From positions 11,532,001 through 11,596,000 of the forward strand of contig OX485809.1 in NCBI GenBank assembly GCA_950295325.1: a DNA stretch of 64,000 nucleotides, read 5' to 3'. Below, piece by piece: positions 9,999 through 21,173 of this stretch (position 1 is the first letter of the stretch; every line of letters starts with the position of its first letter). Made by a program: the position numbers and the translations under genes. Source of the stretch: Polytrichum commune (Eukaryota > Streptophyta > Polytrichopsida > Polytrichales > Polytrichaceae). The notes under the pieces were generated by a model. The model worked only from the letters and a program-made list of their open reading frames with translations, made no database searches and was not told where the DNA came from.

Positions 9999-11098
9999 GG
10001 GCCGGTTTATACTATGGACCGTGAAGTCGGACCATGGAAGATGGCCTTTGTCAATGGTCCGACTTCATAAAAAATTAGTTTTAAGAGACTTGGGCCCCTC
10101 ACTGGGTGTAAACCGAATGTGGACCAAGAAGAACGACCATATACCAAAATGTAAAGGTGCTGATTTTTTTAATACATGCCCAACATGGGCAATTTTGAAA
10201 AAAATTCAAGTTTGACCATTCTCTTGTCTTTTCTTGGGCTTCCCTTGTCTTCACTTCTTGTTAAATGTGTTGAAGATGTGGCTTACAAATCTTCTCACAA
10301 CAATTTTTACCAAAAAATGAGCGATTTAATTTGTACATGTTCATTGTAATTTACATGTGACATGTACCTTGTGTTGTCACTACACTAAATAAGATATTTA
10401 GTGTTTGATTATATTTAATGTTGTTACCACCATACCTTGCTCAACACTAAAGTTTAATTCTTTGATGATTAGTGTTAGAAGATTTCCCATTATAGTTCTT
10501 TCGACCACCCTGATCTACAGTCACTAAACGACTACAAATTTTTTGTTTTCGTTTTTCAACTGTAATTTTACATTTTCCTCGTGGCATGTAATATACTGTT
10601 GGAAAGGTATTTTCAAGACCTTTCCAACGGTATATTACAAGCCCACAAATTCCATACATTTCAGTTGGTAGAGCAAAAAAACGAATCTGCACTCAAATTC
10701 TTGAGTTTTAGATGTCCCACGTTGTTTGGTGAAACACGTGGGAGCCGGTTTAAGGGGTAGGGCAAGGTAGTAATGGTATGCCTCATGGGCTATGATATGA
10801 CTAAGGCACATGGAGGGTAGATTCATTAAAAACTTACTAAAATGGCATTTCTTTGCCATGGGCCCTTGCCTTTTCCTACCGGACCACCTCTCTTGCCTCT
10901 CTCACCGCAAAACCCGTTGGACCATGTCATGCATTTATTAGGCTTTAAAACTTATATTTTGGGGACCTTGACCTTCATGGTCCCTCTGACATTTTTTTCT
11001 TAGTGTAAACCAATGTTGTCCCGGGACAACTTCAACAACCAACCAGCTGCCTTGCAAAGCCATGGTCCAACTTCATAGTCCATAGTGTAAACCAACCC
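9999..11098. mobile_element. non-autonomous PIF/Harbinger element, GGGCCGGTTTA type
   Basis: The left end reads GGGCCGGTTTATACTATGG and continues GTGAAGTCGGACCATGG. The right end, inverted, reads GGGTTGGTTTACACTATGG and continues TGAAGTTGGACCATGG. It is flanked by TGA on the left and TAA on the right, a 3-bp duplication with one change, as expected for Harbinger insertion. It is 1.1 kb with no transposase frame, and its ends are related to those of the element at 21174-22351. Confidence 0.75.
10490..10690. repeat. dispersed repeat R3, copy 1, with a near-perfect hairpin
   Basis: It matches 12515-12725 at moderate identity. The core holds GTAATATACTGTTGGAAAGGT followed after nine bases by its inverse (20 of 21 positions pair). 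The pairing is weaker in the second copy. It lies inside the Harbinger MITE at 9999-11098. Confidence 0.7.
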
Positions 11099-11239
11099 TA
11101 AGGCGCTGTGAATGGGCCTTGCATGGTCGCGGGCAGGGCCAATCTGCACCGTCGATTTATCCAGGTCCATCTAGCGGCCTCAGTGAGCCAAGGTGACACT
11201 GCCCGGCTGCCAACAAAATTTCATGCAATGTGGGTGGGG

Positions 11240-11744
11240 CCAGCTCGAGAAGCTTGCGAGCTCTAGCCTGCCACTTTCTATTTTTACTTCCAACTTGAAA
11301 AGTGTTGTCGCGGTGCAGGAGAAGCTTGTTGAGTTGGGATCGGTTGCCGGGTTTGCAGAAGGTGTTGGCTTTGATCCTCGAAGGAAAGTATTTTGGGTTG
11401 AAGAATGAGGAGGAAGACTCTGTGTACTACAAGGGAGAGAGGGTTTACAGTTTTTGAGGATTAAGTTAAGTGGGTATTTAGAATTGGATGAAACGTGGAA
11501 TAACACAGTGAAGCTCCTCCTGCTGCACATGACTTGCACGGAGGCCATCTTGTCACTCCTCAAGACTCAAGCTCGATATTTACACCACCTTGCAGAAAGA
11601 ATCAGCAGCAGTGAACTCACCTCCGAGATTATGAGCCGGGTGTTTCTGAACACCGAGTTATCGGTTTGTGGTGTCAGTTCTAGATTCAAGCGTTCACTGC
11701 AACAATCATATTTTTCCTTGATCCAACTAAGTAATCTTCTCTGA
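11240..11744 (+). pseudogene. captured mTERF-like gene fragment
   Basis: mTERF proteins are organellar nucleic-acid-binding helical-repeat proteins. The plus-strand frame gives KLVELGSVAGFAEGVGFDPR and RKVFWVEE. After a stop, the same phase resumes with LDETWNNTVKLLL, TCTEAILSLLKTQARYL, ERISSSELTSEIMSRVFLN and a C-terminal LIQLSNLL. The spacing of a GFDP-R-K-F motif, an ETW-K-L-L helix pair and an S-E/I helix matches the C-terminal half of plant mTERFs as I remember the family. The piece begins within the left inverted arm of the fold-back element, so part of it was duplicated into the other arm. It has an internal stop, and no start could be assigned. The family call rests on pattern memory only. 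Confidence 0.45.
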
Positions 11745-12514
11745 AGGTTCAACTCCACCACTTCGTCTGCACATACTTCAATGAATGCATCAACTTATAT
11801 GTTCTTCGAATCTAATTTTTTGATGACACCCCTAAATGAAGAAAACTCAGCTCCTCCTGCACCGCGATGACACTCTTCAAGTTTGAAGTAAAAATAGAAA
11901 GTGGCAGGCTAGAGCTCGCAGGCTTCTCGAGCCGGCCCCACCCACATTGCATGAATTTTTGTTGGCAGCCAGGCAGTGCCACCTTGGCTCACTGAGGCCG
12001 CTAGATGGACCTAGATGGATCAATGGTGTAGATTGGCCCTGCCCACGACCACACAAGGCCCATTCACAACGCCTCAGTGACGCGGAACATGGCCCCATAG
12101 GCAACCTCATCCAGCTTCCATGTAGTGTCTATGTAGTAAGAAGGTGGGTGAGACAAGATGCCATTCTCATGTTTTGAAAATCCTTTAAGTAAGATTCTTT
12201 TGATGTCTTTCGTCATTACATATAAGACAATAACCCTCCCAAGAGTTTCTATCAAGATGGAAACACTCCCACTGGTGCAAACTAGACATTGGCCCTAGTG
12301 TGGGCATGGTACATGATGCTTTACATGGTTAGAAACTTTATGAATAAGTTTTATAGCTTCTTTAAGCCTAGGTCTTTGATGAAAGATAGGGATGGGATTT
12401 GTAGTTAGGATTATGGATATGACAAAAACCAGGGAAACAATCGAGGAAGACTTAAAAGGTGATTTGTACAACAATAATAATAAAGTATGCCCAAAAAAAC
12501 CACATCCAATTTTG

Positions 12515-12725
12515 GTTGTGATTCTTTAGACCAACTTGATTTGCAGTCATTGAATGATTACAAATTTTTCTTTTACATTTTGCAACTGCAATTTAAAAAA
12601 AATTCACGACATGTAATGTACTGTTGGAGAGAGATTTTTAAGGCCTTTCCAATGGTATATTACACGCCCCCAAGTTCCTAAGATCTTAGTCGTTAAGCCA
12701 AAAATTGCAATTATTTAGCGACTAC
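12515..12725. repeat. dispersed repeat R3, copy 2
   Basis: It matches 10490-10690: GCAGTCATTGAATGATTACA, then TGTACTGTTGGAGAGAG, CCTTTCCAATGGTATATTAC and GCGACTACAGATCAGG. A short flanking motif (CCACATCCAATTTTGGTTGT) occurs on both sides, at about 12500 and 12747, as a direct repeat. Confidence 0.65.
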
Positions 12726-12774
12726 AGATCAGGCTGGTCAAAAGCACCACATCCAATTTTGGTTGTGGTTCTTT

Positions 12775-14890
12775 TTGGTATAGTTTTCTACAAGTGTAAC
12801 ATCTAGGTGTCATAGGTAGGTTTTATTTGGAAAATCACTTAGTTATTTTAGGGTTTTTCATATTTGAATTGATAACTGGGTAACTATGTATAGGGTAAAA
12901 TCTCACAAACTCTCAATTGTGATGATCATTCAACTCACATTATTTACCTTGGTAATAGTTTGGCAATGAGTTCATTTTATTTGGACCACATGAGGTGCAC
13001 AATCATAGGCACAACCATCGACAATAATCTTGCATAGTATCATGTTTGAGTCTCATTATCAAAGCCAAAGGCACTTTGGTGTAGGCAATAATCTTGAATT
13101 TAATTAGCCCTTTTAATGTATCTTGATTATACAATGTAGACATCCATACAAGATTTATCATTTTCTTTGATTAACCTTTCAATCCAATTACATTGTAAGA
13201 CATATCTTACCTCTTTTTCAGTCATTGGGATGAATCCTTCATTGTTTAGGACAATAAACCAATCAACATTCAACCATCCTAGTCAATTGTCCCTTTAGTA
13301 AGTTTTACTTACTCCTTGCAGTCAATAGACTAGTCATGTTGCCCTTCCAGCTTTTAGGTTGTGAAAGGTTGGTGCGGTATACAATATAAGACACACATGT
13401 TCACAAGGCTTCGCGGCCATTCCCACTCTCAAATTTATGTAGAATGACGAAACCATAGCCTTATTTAATACTCAATGACATTACTCAGATTCTTCCATCA
13501 ACTCAAACTGGTAGAAGCACTACTTTGTTACAACGACAATAGACTTCTTTAGAATCTTAGATTCCATTCCAAAAAATGTCCTTATAATATAAGATTAATT
13601 TATGATTTCTTCTCCTTCTACTTATTGCATTAACACACATATTTGTTTATATCTTCTTACAAATCCCAATGTGTTTTTTTATTGAATGAACAACAACATT
13701 TAGAATGGCAATGGCGAGATTAATTTCATGAAGTTGCTCACCTTCCACACCATGGCCTTCAAGAAATTAAACCTTCAAAACCTTAAGGACAAAGATGTTT
13801 TCAAGTAAATTGGAGATCACACTACAAGGCTAACATCAAAGGGATTATAAACATATATCAATAATTTCTCAAGTAAAATAAAATCATCTACAACTGAGTG
13901 CAACCTCTTTGAGACTGTACATGCCGAATTATGCATTCATATTATAGTCCGTGCACTTTTGCATTTCAATCACATAACTTGCTCAAAGAGAATAGCCAAA
14001 TCATCATGAGCCCTCTGATTATGACTATATTTCACTTAATCATCAAATTATTCAAACAAAAAATGGGCACCACTTCCTAACCACTCTCAAGCTTGCTCTC
14101 TCATACTACAACACATTCAATAACGGTCCAGCTATCTTAAAACATCCATCCATGGGATTACCATAGCAATTTAAAGATCATAGTCTTCAAGTATATAAAA
14201 GGATAAACCTTCAACACGATTTCTTTCAAGTAAAAACTTCTCAAAGGCATTGTAGGTGCTTACAAATGTGATGGATTGAACTCATTCCCCTTTCGATATG
14301 ACCACTAGCAATCATTGCTAGGAAATGCTCACAACCCAAAGAATCAATCTCAAATCCCCTTCCAAATAGAAGATCTTACACAAGTGAATGGCCTTCCCAT
14401 GACATGATAATCATATTAAGATCATTTCCTTGTCTTATTCAATCACAAAACAACATTGATTCAACACCCTTAGTCAATATTGCTATTCACAAACTAAACC
14501 AGTTAAAACAAAATCAACTAGCACAAACACCCTAGTATACAATTTTACTTCTTGTATAAATCATGCAATAGCCTAGTAATCTATGAATCCCTCATAGATA
14601 TGCTAACATACAAGAGACCATGGCCTAGAAAAGAAAACACTCACAACCCCACTCACTCTACTTCTCCAAGTTTTGCGACAACATTTCCACTTTTGTTCTA
14701 TCTACTTCCTCTTCCATAATGGTCTCCTACATATATCTTTTCACATTTAAATATCAATTCTTTTTTAGAAAAAAATGGGGGTCTTATCAAACTATGGTCT
14801 TCCTTTATCTCTACCTTTAGCAATCCCAAGGCCATAGTCTATTCAAACCTAATTGACCATTAATTTCTAGTTCACTTTGCGCTCTATTCT
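12775..14890. other. no gene recognised
   Basis: AT-rich intergenic sequence with only short chance frames. I see no conserved motif, splice structure or clear terminal repeat. Confidence 0.6.
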
Positions 14891-14893
14891 CAC

Positions 14894-15337
14894 TTACTTC
14901 CTGATTGTGCTTTGAAAAGCACAAAATTGAGTACCACATGATTCAAGGGTTGTGATCCACCACGATGTCGGATGGGCATCTTTCTTGTGTTGAACCGAGA
15001 TTTCGCTAGTGACTAAAATGTTGTCCACTTGTCCCTCCATGCAAGTGTACTTATACACACCTAGATGGTGGACCCATTTTCCTCGACTTCTTTTTAGGAC
15101 AACCCTTTCGCAAAGGACAACAAAGAAATCATGAATGGACACCCATGATCCATCCAATTCCCATCTTTGCTTCATTTGTACATGTGTTGAGTGTGGTGGG
15201 TGAGGGATGCGGGGCTCCTCCAATATTCTCTTGTGTTCCCCTACTAACTTTCGCCTGACATTCGTGAATGATGTAATGCCGCTTGGCATGCCAAAATGAG
15301 TTTGACCTTCAACAAATTGATATAGAAATTTCTTCAT
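14894..15337 (-). CDS. unassigned 147-residue frame
   Basis: A minus-strand frame starting with ATG at 15337. The translation includes WVSIHDFFVVLCERVVLKRS and KWVHHLGVYKYTCMEGQ. I do not recognise it, see no signal peptide or membrane segment, and find no neighbouring exon. It is longer than most chance frames in this AT-rich region, so it may be a relic of a transposon or host gene, but chance remains possible. Confidence 0.2.
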   Translation of the reverse strand: MKKFLYQFVEGQTHFGMPSGITSFTNVRRKLVGEHKRILEEPRIPHPPHSTHVQMKQRWELDGSWVSIHDFFVVLCERVVLKRSRGKWVHHLGVYKYTCMEGQVDNILVTSEISVQHKKDAHPTSWWITTLESCGTQFCAFQSTIRK

Positions 15338-15569
15338 TCAAACCTTCACGTCAGCTTCAAACATGCACCAATCTAGAAAATATTGTATGCGAAACAACAA
15401 ACTCTTGACCATAAATCCAGTTGAATCCAAGGGTAAGTTTACTATTTATATTATGTTCCTAAATACACACACACCTACCTACCTACCTACCTACCATGCT
15501 TGCCTTGGCTCCACATTGAGATGATCATTCACACTCCACAACTTTGGGAGTGTGATGTTGCTCCAACTA

Positions 15570-15905
15570 AGGTAGATGTGTGTTATTTGGATAATAATTT
15601 TTCCCTTTGCACCCATTTCTCATTGGTTATGAAACATGCAATTAGTGCATAATGATTAGCAACTCCATAGCGCGCCCGTAACCATTTGCTCAATGATTTT
15701 TCGTCGAATAGAATATATCTTACTCATCATCCATCGTGTGCATTAAGTGGTCATATAGGTCGTCACAATCATGTTAACTATCAAACCTATAATGGTTAGT
15801 ATATTTTGAGCACATAGTCTGATCTCTTTGAAAACACATATGCTTTTTTAAGTTCGTTCTTAGATCAACGACTAACCAAATATTACTCCAATATAGATGT
15901 CCAAA
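15570..15905 (+). repeat. dispersed repeat R4, copy 1
   Basis: Diverged copy of 39950-40275, sharing GCAATTAGTGCA..ATG.TTAGCAA, then GTAACCATTT/GTAGCCATTT, GGTCATATAGGTC, and an ending AATATAGATGTCC/AATATAGGTGTCC. Inverted or partial relatives occur at 25330-25400, 34590-34790 and 41890-42000. No coding content. Confidence 0.6.
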
Positions 15906-16109
15906 TTATTGTTGTGTTCGATTTAGGCACGTCTAGCTCAAGCTTGGATTGAACAATCCCAACTTGCCACTCATATCATGACCTTCATTGGGTGTCTGGT
16001 ACAATGGCCAATGAATGGAAAGAACTAGAGGATTTTGAGCATAATTGGTCAAGATCCTAGTGTTTTCAAGTCCAACATGTTCATCAATAAATGAGGGCAC
16101 TAAGTGCTA

Positions 16110-16468
16110 CACTAAGTAGTCCTATTAGTGTGGGTGGAAAGTAAGCATGGAAATACTAAATGTGGGCCACACTAATATTATAATCAAGGTGAAATTAACA
16201 TGGGTCCAAGACCCAAGGTCTTCCCCTAAGTCATCATGAAGACTTCTAACCAACACATTGAATATTAGTTTCAAGACAAGAGTAGCACAAAATCAAATAA
16301 TCACCCACAATAGTTTCTAGATAATTAAATAATGTGGTATGCACTATTTTTTTTTCATTAAATATGGTATGGGTTGGAAGATATTGTAACCCATATTTAT
16401 TCTTATTATGAGGATTAGTGTGGACTCTAGAAAGTTATTGTGGCTCACAACAATAGGACTATCTAGTG
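16110..16468. mobile_element. TA-flanked MITE, TIR CACTAAGTAGTCCTATTAG
   Basis: The left end reads CACTAAGTAGTCCTATTAG and the right end, inverted, CACTAGATAGTCCTATTG. Both are preceded by TA, as expected for a mariner-like target duplication. It is 359 bp with no coding frame. A related element lies in the GST intron at 63407-63675. Confidence 0.75.
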
Positions 16469-16599
16469 TAGTTAGAAATGGCCAGTTGAAGTTTAAGACT
16501 TTAGGAAATTTACCATCATTTTAGAAGAATCTATACGATATTCCCTATATTAATAAAGGAAAACCAACAAATGTCAATTTGTCGCCTAGTGCCCGGGGA

Positions 16600-16812
16600 G
16601 ATTTTGGGCATATTCAATCAAAACCCTAGTGTTTTCAAGTCCAACCACATTACGTGTTGCGATCTTTTGGTTTTTCTTTGATAACTTGAGGCATATTCCA
16701 CATGCCCTCCAAAGTCATTATTACTTCTCTTGGAGTCTTGAACTTCAACCAATTTTTTTCTCAAACTCCACCAGTTTCATTTGTAACTAGCAGTTGGTTC
16801 TCCCCAATGTGT
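16600..16812 (+). repeat. dispersed repeat R2, copy 1
   Basis: Diverged copy of 24650-24862. Shared runs include TCCTAGTGTTT/CCCTAGTGTTT, AAGTCCAACC, GTCTTGAACTTCAACCAAT and TTTGTAACTAGCA(G/A)TTGGTTCTCCC. A third partial piece occurs at about 16031-16075. No gene seen. Confidence 0.7.
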
Positions 16813-16963
16813 ATGTTTGACAAATTTCATTTGACATTCAACTTCAAATCCAAAGTGTTGCATGACGTATTATTATCATTATTAAATTATGATTATAACA
16901 AAAGGAATGTCAATTAACATCGACGTTTTCTTCTAAAATGTCACCTCAATGTTATGTACCTAG

Positions 16964-17140
16964 TAGTACATGTCACTTCAATTTGTAAAGTGTGAATTGA
17001 CATGTGGTTTTTTTCTTCACAAGTCACACTACATGTCAAAATCTAAATTATGCATGTCAATTGATGTGCATCTTATTTATGTGCAAGTTTTTGCGTGTCA
17101 AATATCAAAAACTTGCAAAAACTTTGTCAAAAATACACAC
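16964..17140. repeat. dispersed repeat R1, copy 2
   Basis: Same sequence family as 9588-9770, including the conserved TGCAAGTTTTT/AAAAACTTGCA hairpin. It ends about 50 bases before a Harbinger MITE. Confidence 0.75.
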
Positions 17141-17188
17141 TTGTTCTCCCCAGTCATTGATGTAATTGGTTGGAGTTGGAGACACTAA

Positions 17189-17691
17189 GGGCCACTTCAC
17201 ACACGAGAGTGAGAGCCCATGACCACTACACTTCAAGCACTCTCAGTGGTAGGAAAGGCGGAGCCAGTCCAACTTCGCTTCACACTATGCTTGAGGGACA
17301 ACTGGAGTAGGTGAATCCAAGATGGATTTAAAGTCTACATGGATTCCTACATGGCATCGAATGGATCGTGTTTCACGGTCACTTGAACTATTCTCAAAAA
17401 TCACCTCTTGGAGGTAGACCTAACACAAAACCAGGAGACCAATACACTCCGAACCCTCACAACCGTTGATTTATTTTATTCTATCACGTGTGATCGAGGA
17501 CCCACGTGAATAGAAATTCATTGAAATAGCATTTGGTTGAGGGCCCGGTCACATATGACTTCACACTACACTTGAGGATCCGTGACCACACTACATGATT
17601 TCGGAGGTGTGTTGGGACGGCCTTTGGACACTTTCTTTTGGGCTCTCACAATTTCATGGTCACGGCTCTTGGCTCGTGTGTGAAGTGGCCC
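17189..17691. mobile_element. PIF/Harbinger MITE, family A copy 1
   Basis: The ends read GGGCCACTTCACACACGAG on the left and, inverted, GGGCCACTTCACACACGAGC on the right. TAA flanks both sides (17186-17188 and 17692-17694), the Harbinger target signature. Length 503 bp, no transposase frame. A long internal near-identity to 25787-26236 shows one MITE family, and the termini match those of the gene-bearing element at 55235-59974. Confidence 0.88.
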
Positions 17692-17699
17692 TAATTAAG

Positions 17700-20400
17700 G
17701 ATCTCGACAGTTATGCTCAAACTCCTCCCCGGACACGGATGCCAGCTCACACTATATAACTGAAGTTGACAATTAGACATCTTTATGGCTTGATATTCTC
17801 AAGAGTACATTCACTCTTGAGAATAACGGTGGTGCGTTATTGGGCATGTTGTATAAAATACCAAAACCAACCGTCATGCCTTTCCTTGCTTTGCTTTCCC
17901 AACTGTCTATTTGGACACCCCTTTCACACTGGACCACTTTACCACCCAAAATGATGAAAAGGGAAAGTATCCACTACTGTACGGTGGCTCTCTAGCGGCT
18001 TGGGTCCAAAAGAATTAATCTTAAAGGTGCCGAAATTAATTTGTGGGAAATTAATTTCATTGAGTGAAGAAAATAACATTCGAAGAGTGCCTAAAATCAC
18101 AATAATGCCAATGGCATTCACTGGAATCCAACAAAGTAGCATCAATTCAAAGCAAATTTTGTTGCCAAGCAAAACCTTGACGTACAAGTAAAAGACAAAC
18201 TTTAGGGTAAGGAAAGTTGGTTAAGGGAAGCGTTTAGTTTGATCGTAGCCGCCATAGATGAAATTAGGAAAACCATCCATGATTTATAGAAATGTCTTGG
18301 ATGAATGTCTAACTTATATGTTTTTTTAAAATTAATCTACCCAATTTTTACAATATTGTTTTATGGGTTGCCTGATTTACTTTCGCACTTTAATTAATTA
18401 TTCGACAGTAAGGCGCCCAGGCTACTAGAGAGTTACAATATACACAACACAACTTGGTGGCGGTGGTGGTGTTGGTGTTGAGGCCATTGCCCCCCACCAT
18501 TCTAGAAAGGTAGGGGACCACTTCAAAATGAGGTATTGTATTCACGGGTGCAAAGGGCTAAGATAACATTGTAGAACATTACTTAGTTAATGAGTTGTGT
18601 TTAGTCTAAAGCACTTGGATTATAGCATCTAGAGGGTTTCTTCTCGAATCTATTGTGGGGTCCATGAACACGACTCATCAGTTGAGTAATGTTACGGGGT
18701 CTATACTACATTGTACAGTACAAACCTAAACATGTGGGTTGAAAGTCAATATGGGTGGAAGATATTGTGACCCATAGTGATGTGGCTTGTACTATTGAAT
18801 TCAAAATAAGCACTCAAATATTAAACAAATTTGATAATATATTAATAAACTTATGATAATATTGATATTGTATTGATATTATATTTTTCAACCCACCACA
18901 TTATATATATATATATATATATATATATAAGATTGTATATTTGTGATCAAGTAGGTTACTTATATATGAAGATAGTTTTGTTTTTATACCATTTGGTACC
19001 TTCATACCTTAGGTAAAGTCACCCGGAGCATCGATATGGTTATAATATGGTAGTGACCTAACTAATGACTCGGATTGCAAAGATTCACTCGACTTATGAC
19101 TCTCGCCCAATATCTATACTTGATGAATATTAGAAATTTGATACCAATCGGGCATTTTTTTGATAGCATTATTGATCTTGTGCATTGGTACCATGCATTT
19201 ACATATATACTAGTCAAATATTAGTTGAATCAATCTTTCTAGATTTAAATATTGTATCAATATGCACACAATGCAGTTGAAGCCAAAAGTTGGCCCAAAC
19301 ATATTACCAATGCCCAGAGTCTGCCATACCTGCTCGTTTAAACCGCTCATTCCTCTTCACTCTAGCACTCAAAACTAGGACATGTGTCATGGCACTATGA
19401 GATCTAACTTGATCGAAATTGTGTTCCATCCATATTGAAATCACGACACCCTATAAATTGATGATGGAGTCCTAATCGAAAATAGGTGCCTCTATTATAT
19501 TTTTATTTGAAGTGTACCGGGCTGAGGGCATGGCCTTCCACATTCTAATAAGCCACCAAAATGTGGTTGCTTGCTTGCTTTTGTTTATCTACATGAGAAC
19601 ACCTCCAACGCATTATTACTAGGATCTAGTGGGCGAGCGGCCTACATAGGAAGCTCACCTTTCAATATCTATGCCAAGTGCATTTTTGCTAAAGTTGGTA
19701 CAAGGAGGCACCAAACTTAGAATTGCGTGTGCAAAACTCACATTACATGTAGGCGATGTATGCACCCGAGTCATATCTAATTTTGCCTCGTGATACAAGC
19801 ATGGTTGCCAAAGTACTAGCCTTGCTTGCTCGGTAGTCCAAAACTGACTTAAGGTAGAGGGTGCTAAAACCAACACCCCATCCAAAAGCAACACATGTAA
19901 ACGCCTGCCAATTGCCAACACTCTACTACCTTGAATTGTTCCCCATGAAAAAGGAGTGCCCGGGCCCATGGAGTGACGGGTTTAGGTGCCATTAGTGATA
20001 CCATCTCACACATGCCTCCTCTACCTCCGCATAAGGTAGGAAACGGGTTCCACTCTATCTCGGGTTGGTTCAAGGTGGGTTTATGGTTGCTTGTTAGTGC
20101 CTACTCTAGCAATTTATTCACAAAACCAAGGAGGTAGGCCCACAATGCACTAAGGGAATCAGTACTCAAGATGCAAGCACTATTACCTTTTGGACTTTGA
20201 TCCAGCTCGGGTCTGGTACCCATCTAGTACCCAACTATGTTGTGTTGATTCTAGGCAATGAAGGTGAGGGTCATCATATGCAAGGTCGTCATACATGGAG
20301 CCTAGGGACCGGTTTAAGAAAACTAGTGATTTTAACTTTGAATATTCATCAAATATTCAGTTGAAACTAATAAAAATAAAAATAAAAAATCCCTTTACAC
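17700..20400. other. no gene recognised; short repeats only
   Basis: Mostly AT-rich. A minus-strand frame at 19655-20073 is moderately long but unrecognised. A T-run at 20430-20456 lies just beyond. I see no splice-consistent gene. Confidence 0.5.
18901..18930. repeat. (TA)n microsatellite
   Basis: About fourteen uninterrupted TA dinucleotides. Confidence 0.95.
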
Positions 20401-20879
20401 CTATGTTTAGCCCAAAGGCTAATATGATGTTTTTTTTTTTTTTTTTTTTTTTTTTTGGGGAATATCAACCACCTAGCTATATGTATGGGCGATAACTTGA
20501 AGTGTTGGTTTAAGCACCCTCTACCTTAACTAGCAAAAGGAAAGGATGGTAGGAAGAATGGAATTCATTCATTATTTTCCCAAACCGACCCGATACCTTG
20601 AGTGCTGATGTGATCACAAAATATTTGTTGGTTTGTTGATACTTGCGGATTTTCAAGAGTACACGGCAAATTGTACTCACCGCACACCATCCATAAGTTG
20701 TCGCCAAAGTTGGTATAGTATATTGGATAAAAACTATGAAAAAAACTTCAAGAGACTGGCGTTTTCGTCAACTTGCTTGTGCTTTAACTAGAGGTCAAGG
20801 GCCCAATTCCATTGAAACCCAAATTTTCTTATTGGTGAAAATGACCAAAAGCGTGCCCTTCCACTTTACAAAACTTGAG

Positions 20880-21170
20880 GGCCAAAGAGATGAGGAAGTT
20901 TGAACGGATGAAAAATTCACATGGAGTCCTACACGATACGTAATGGATCATGTTTGACAATCTACGAGTGTTTATGTCGAATCCATCTTTGACATAACAT
21001 TAGGAGACCGTGACATTTTAGAACTCACAACCCTTGATTTATTATAACAAGTTTTGTAGAAAGGCTCACTCAAATAGTATAATAACGAAAGAACAATCGT
21101 TGAATAGCCCGGTCACGTATATTCCATGAATGACAATGTCTTTTCACACCAAGAGAAACCCATGGGTTCC
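20880..21170. repeat. degenerate relative of Harbinger MITE family A
   Basis: Internal runs such as CACATGGAGTCCTACACGAT, GGATCATGTTTGACA, AGGAGACCGTGACA and CACAACCCTTGATTTATT parallel the interior of the MITEs at 17189 and 25787. Termini are not clear. A shorter fragment of the same kind is present at about 23420-23470. Confidence 0.5.
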
Positions 21171-21173
21171 TTA

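Larger units (their letters stand above)
9978..12074. mobile_element. fold-back DNA element with long terminal inverted repeats and gene capture
   Basis: The arms at 11101-11325 and 11853-12074 are inverted copies of each other over about 220 bases (GGCGCTGTGAATGGGCC against the inverted GGCGTTGTGAATGGGCC, and onward through GTGGGTGGGGCC to CGGTGCAGGAG). The match resumes left of a nested Harbinger MITE (9999-11098): 9978-9998 reads close to the inverse of 12075-12095, so the left arm was split by that insertion. Long inverted repeats around a gene-like core suggest a Mutator/Pack-type or fold-back element. No transposase and no clean target duplication was found. Confidence 0.65.

Noticed and set aside
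16110-16468. CACTA-superfamily element, because the end reads CACTA
   Set aside because: The flanks fit a 2-bp TA duplication rather than 3 bp, the element is only 359 bp, and no CACTA transposase or subterminal repeats are present.
19655-20073. Overlapping minus-strand frames of 104 and 69 codons as a gene
   Set aside because: No domain motif, splice structure or second copy; they are in different phases and probably chance.
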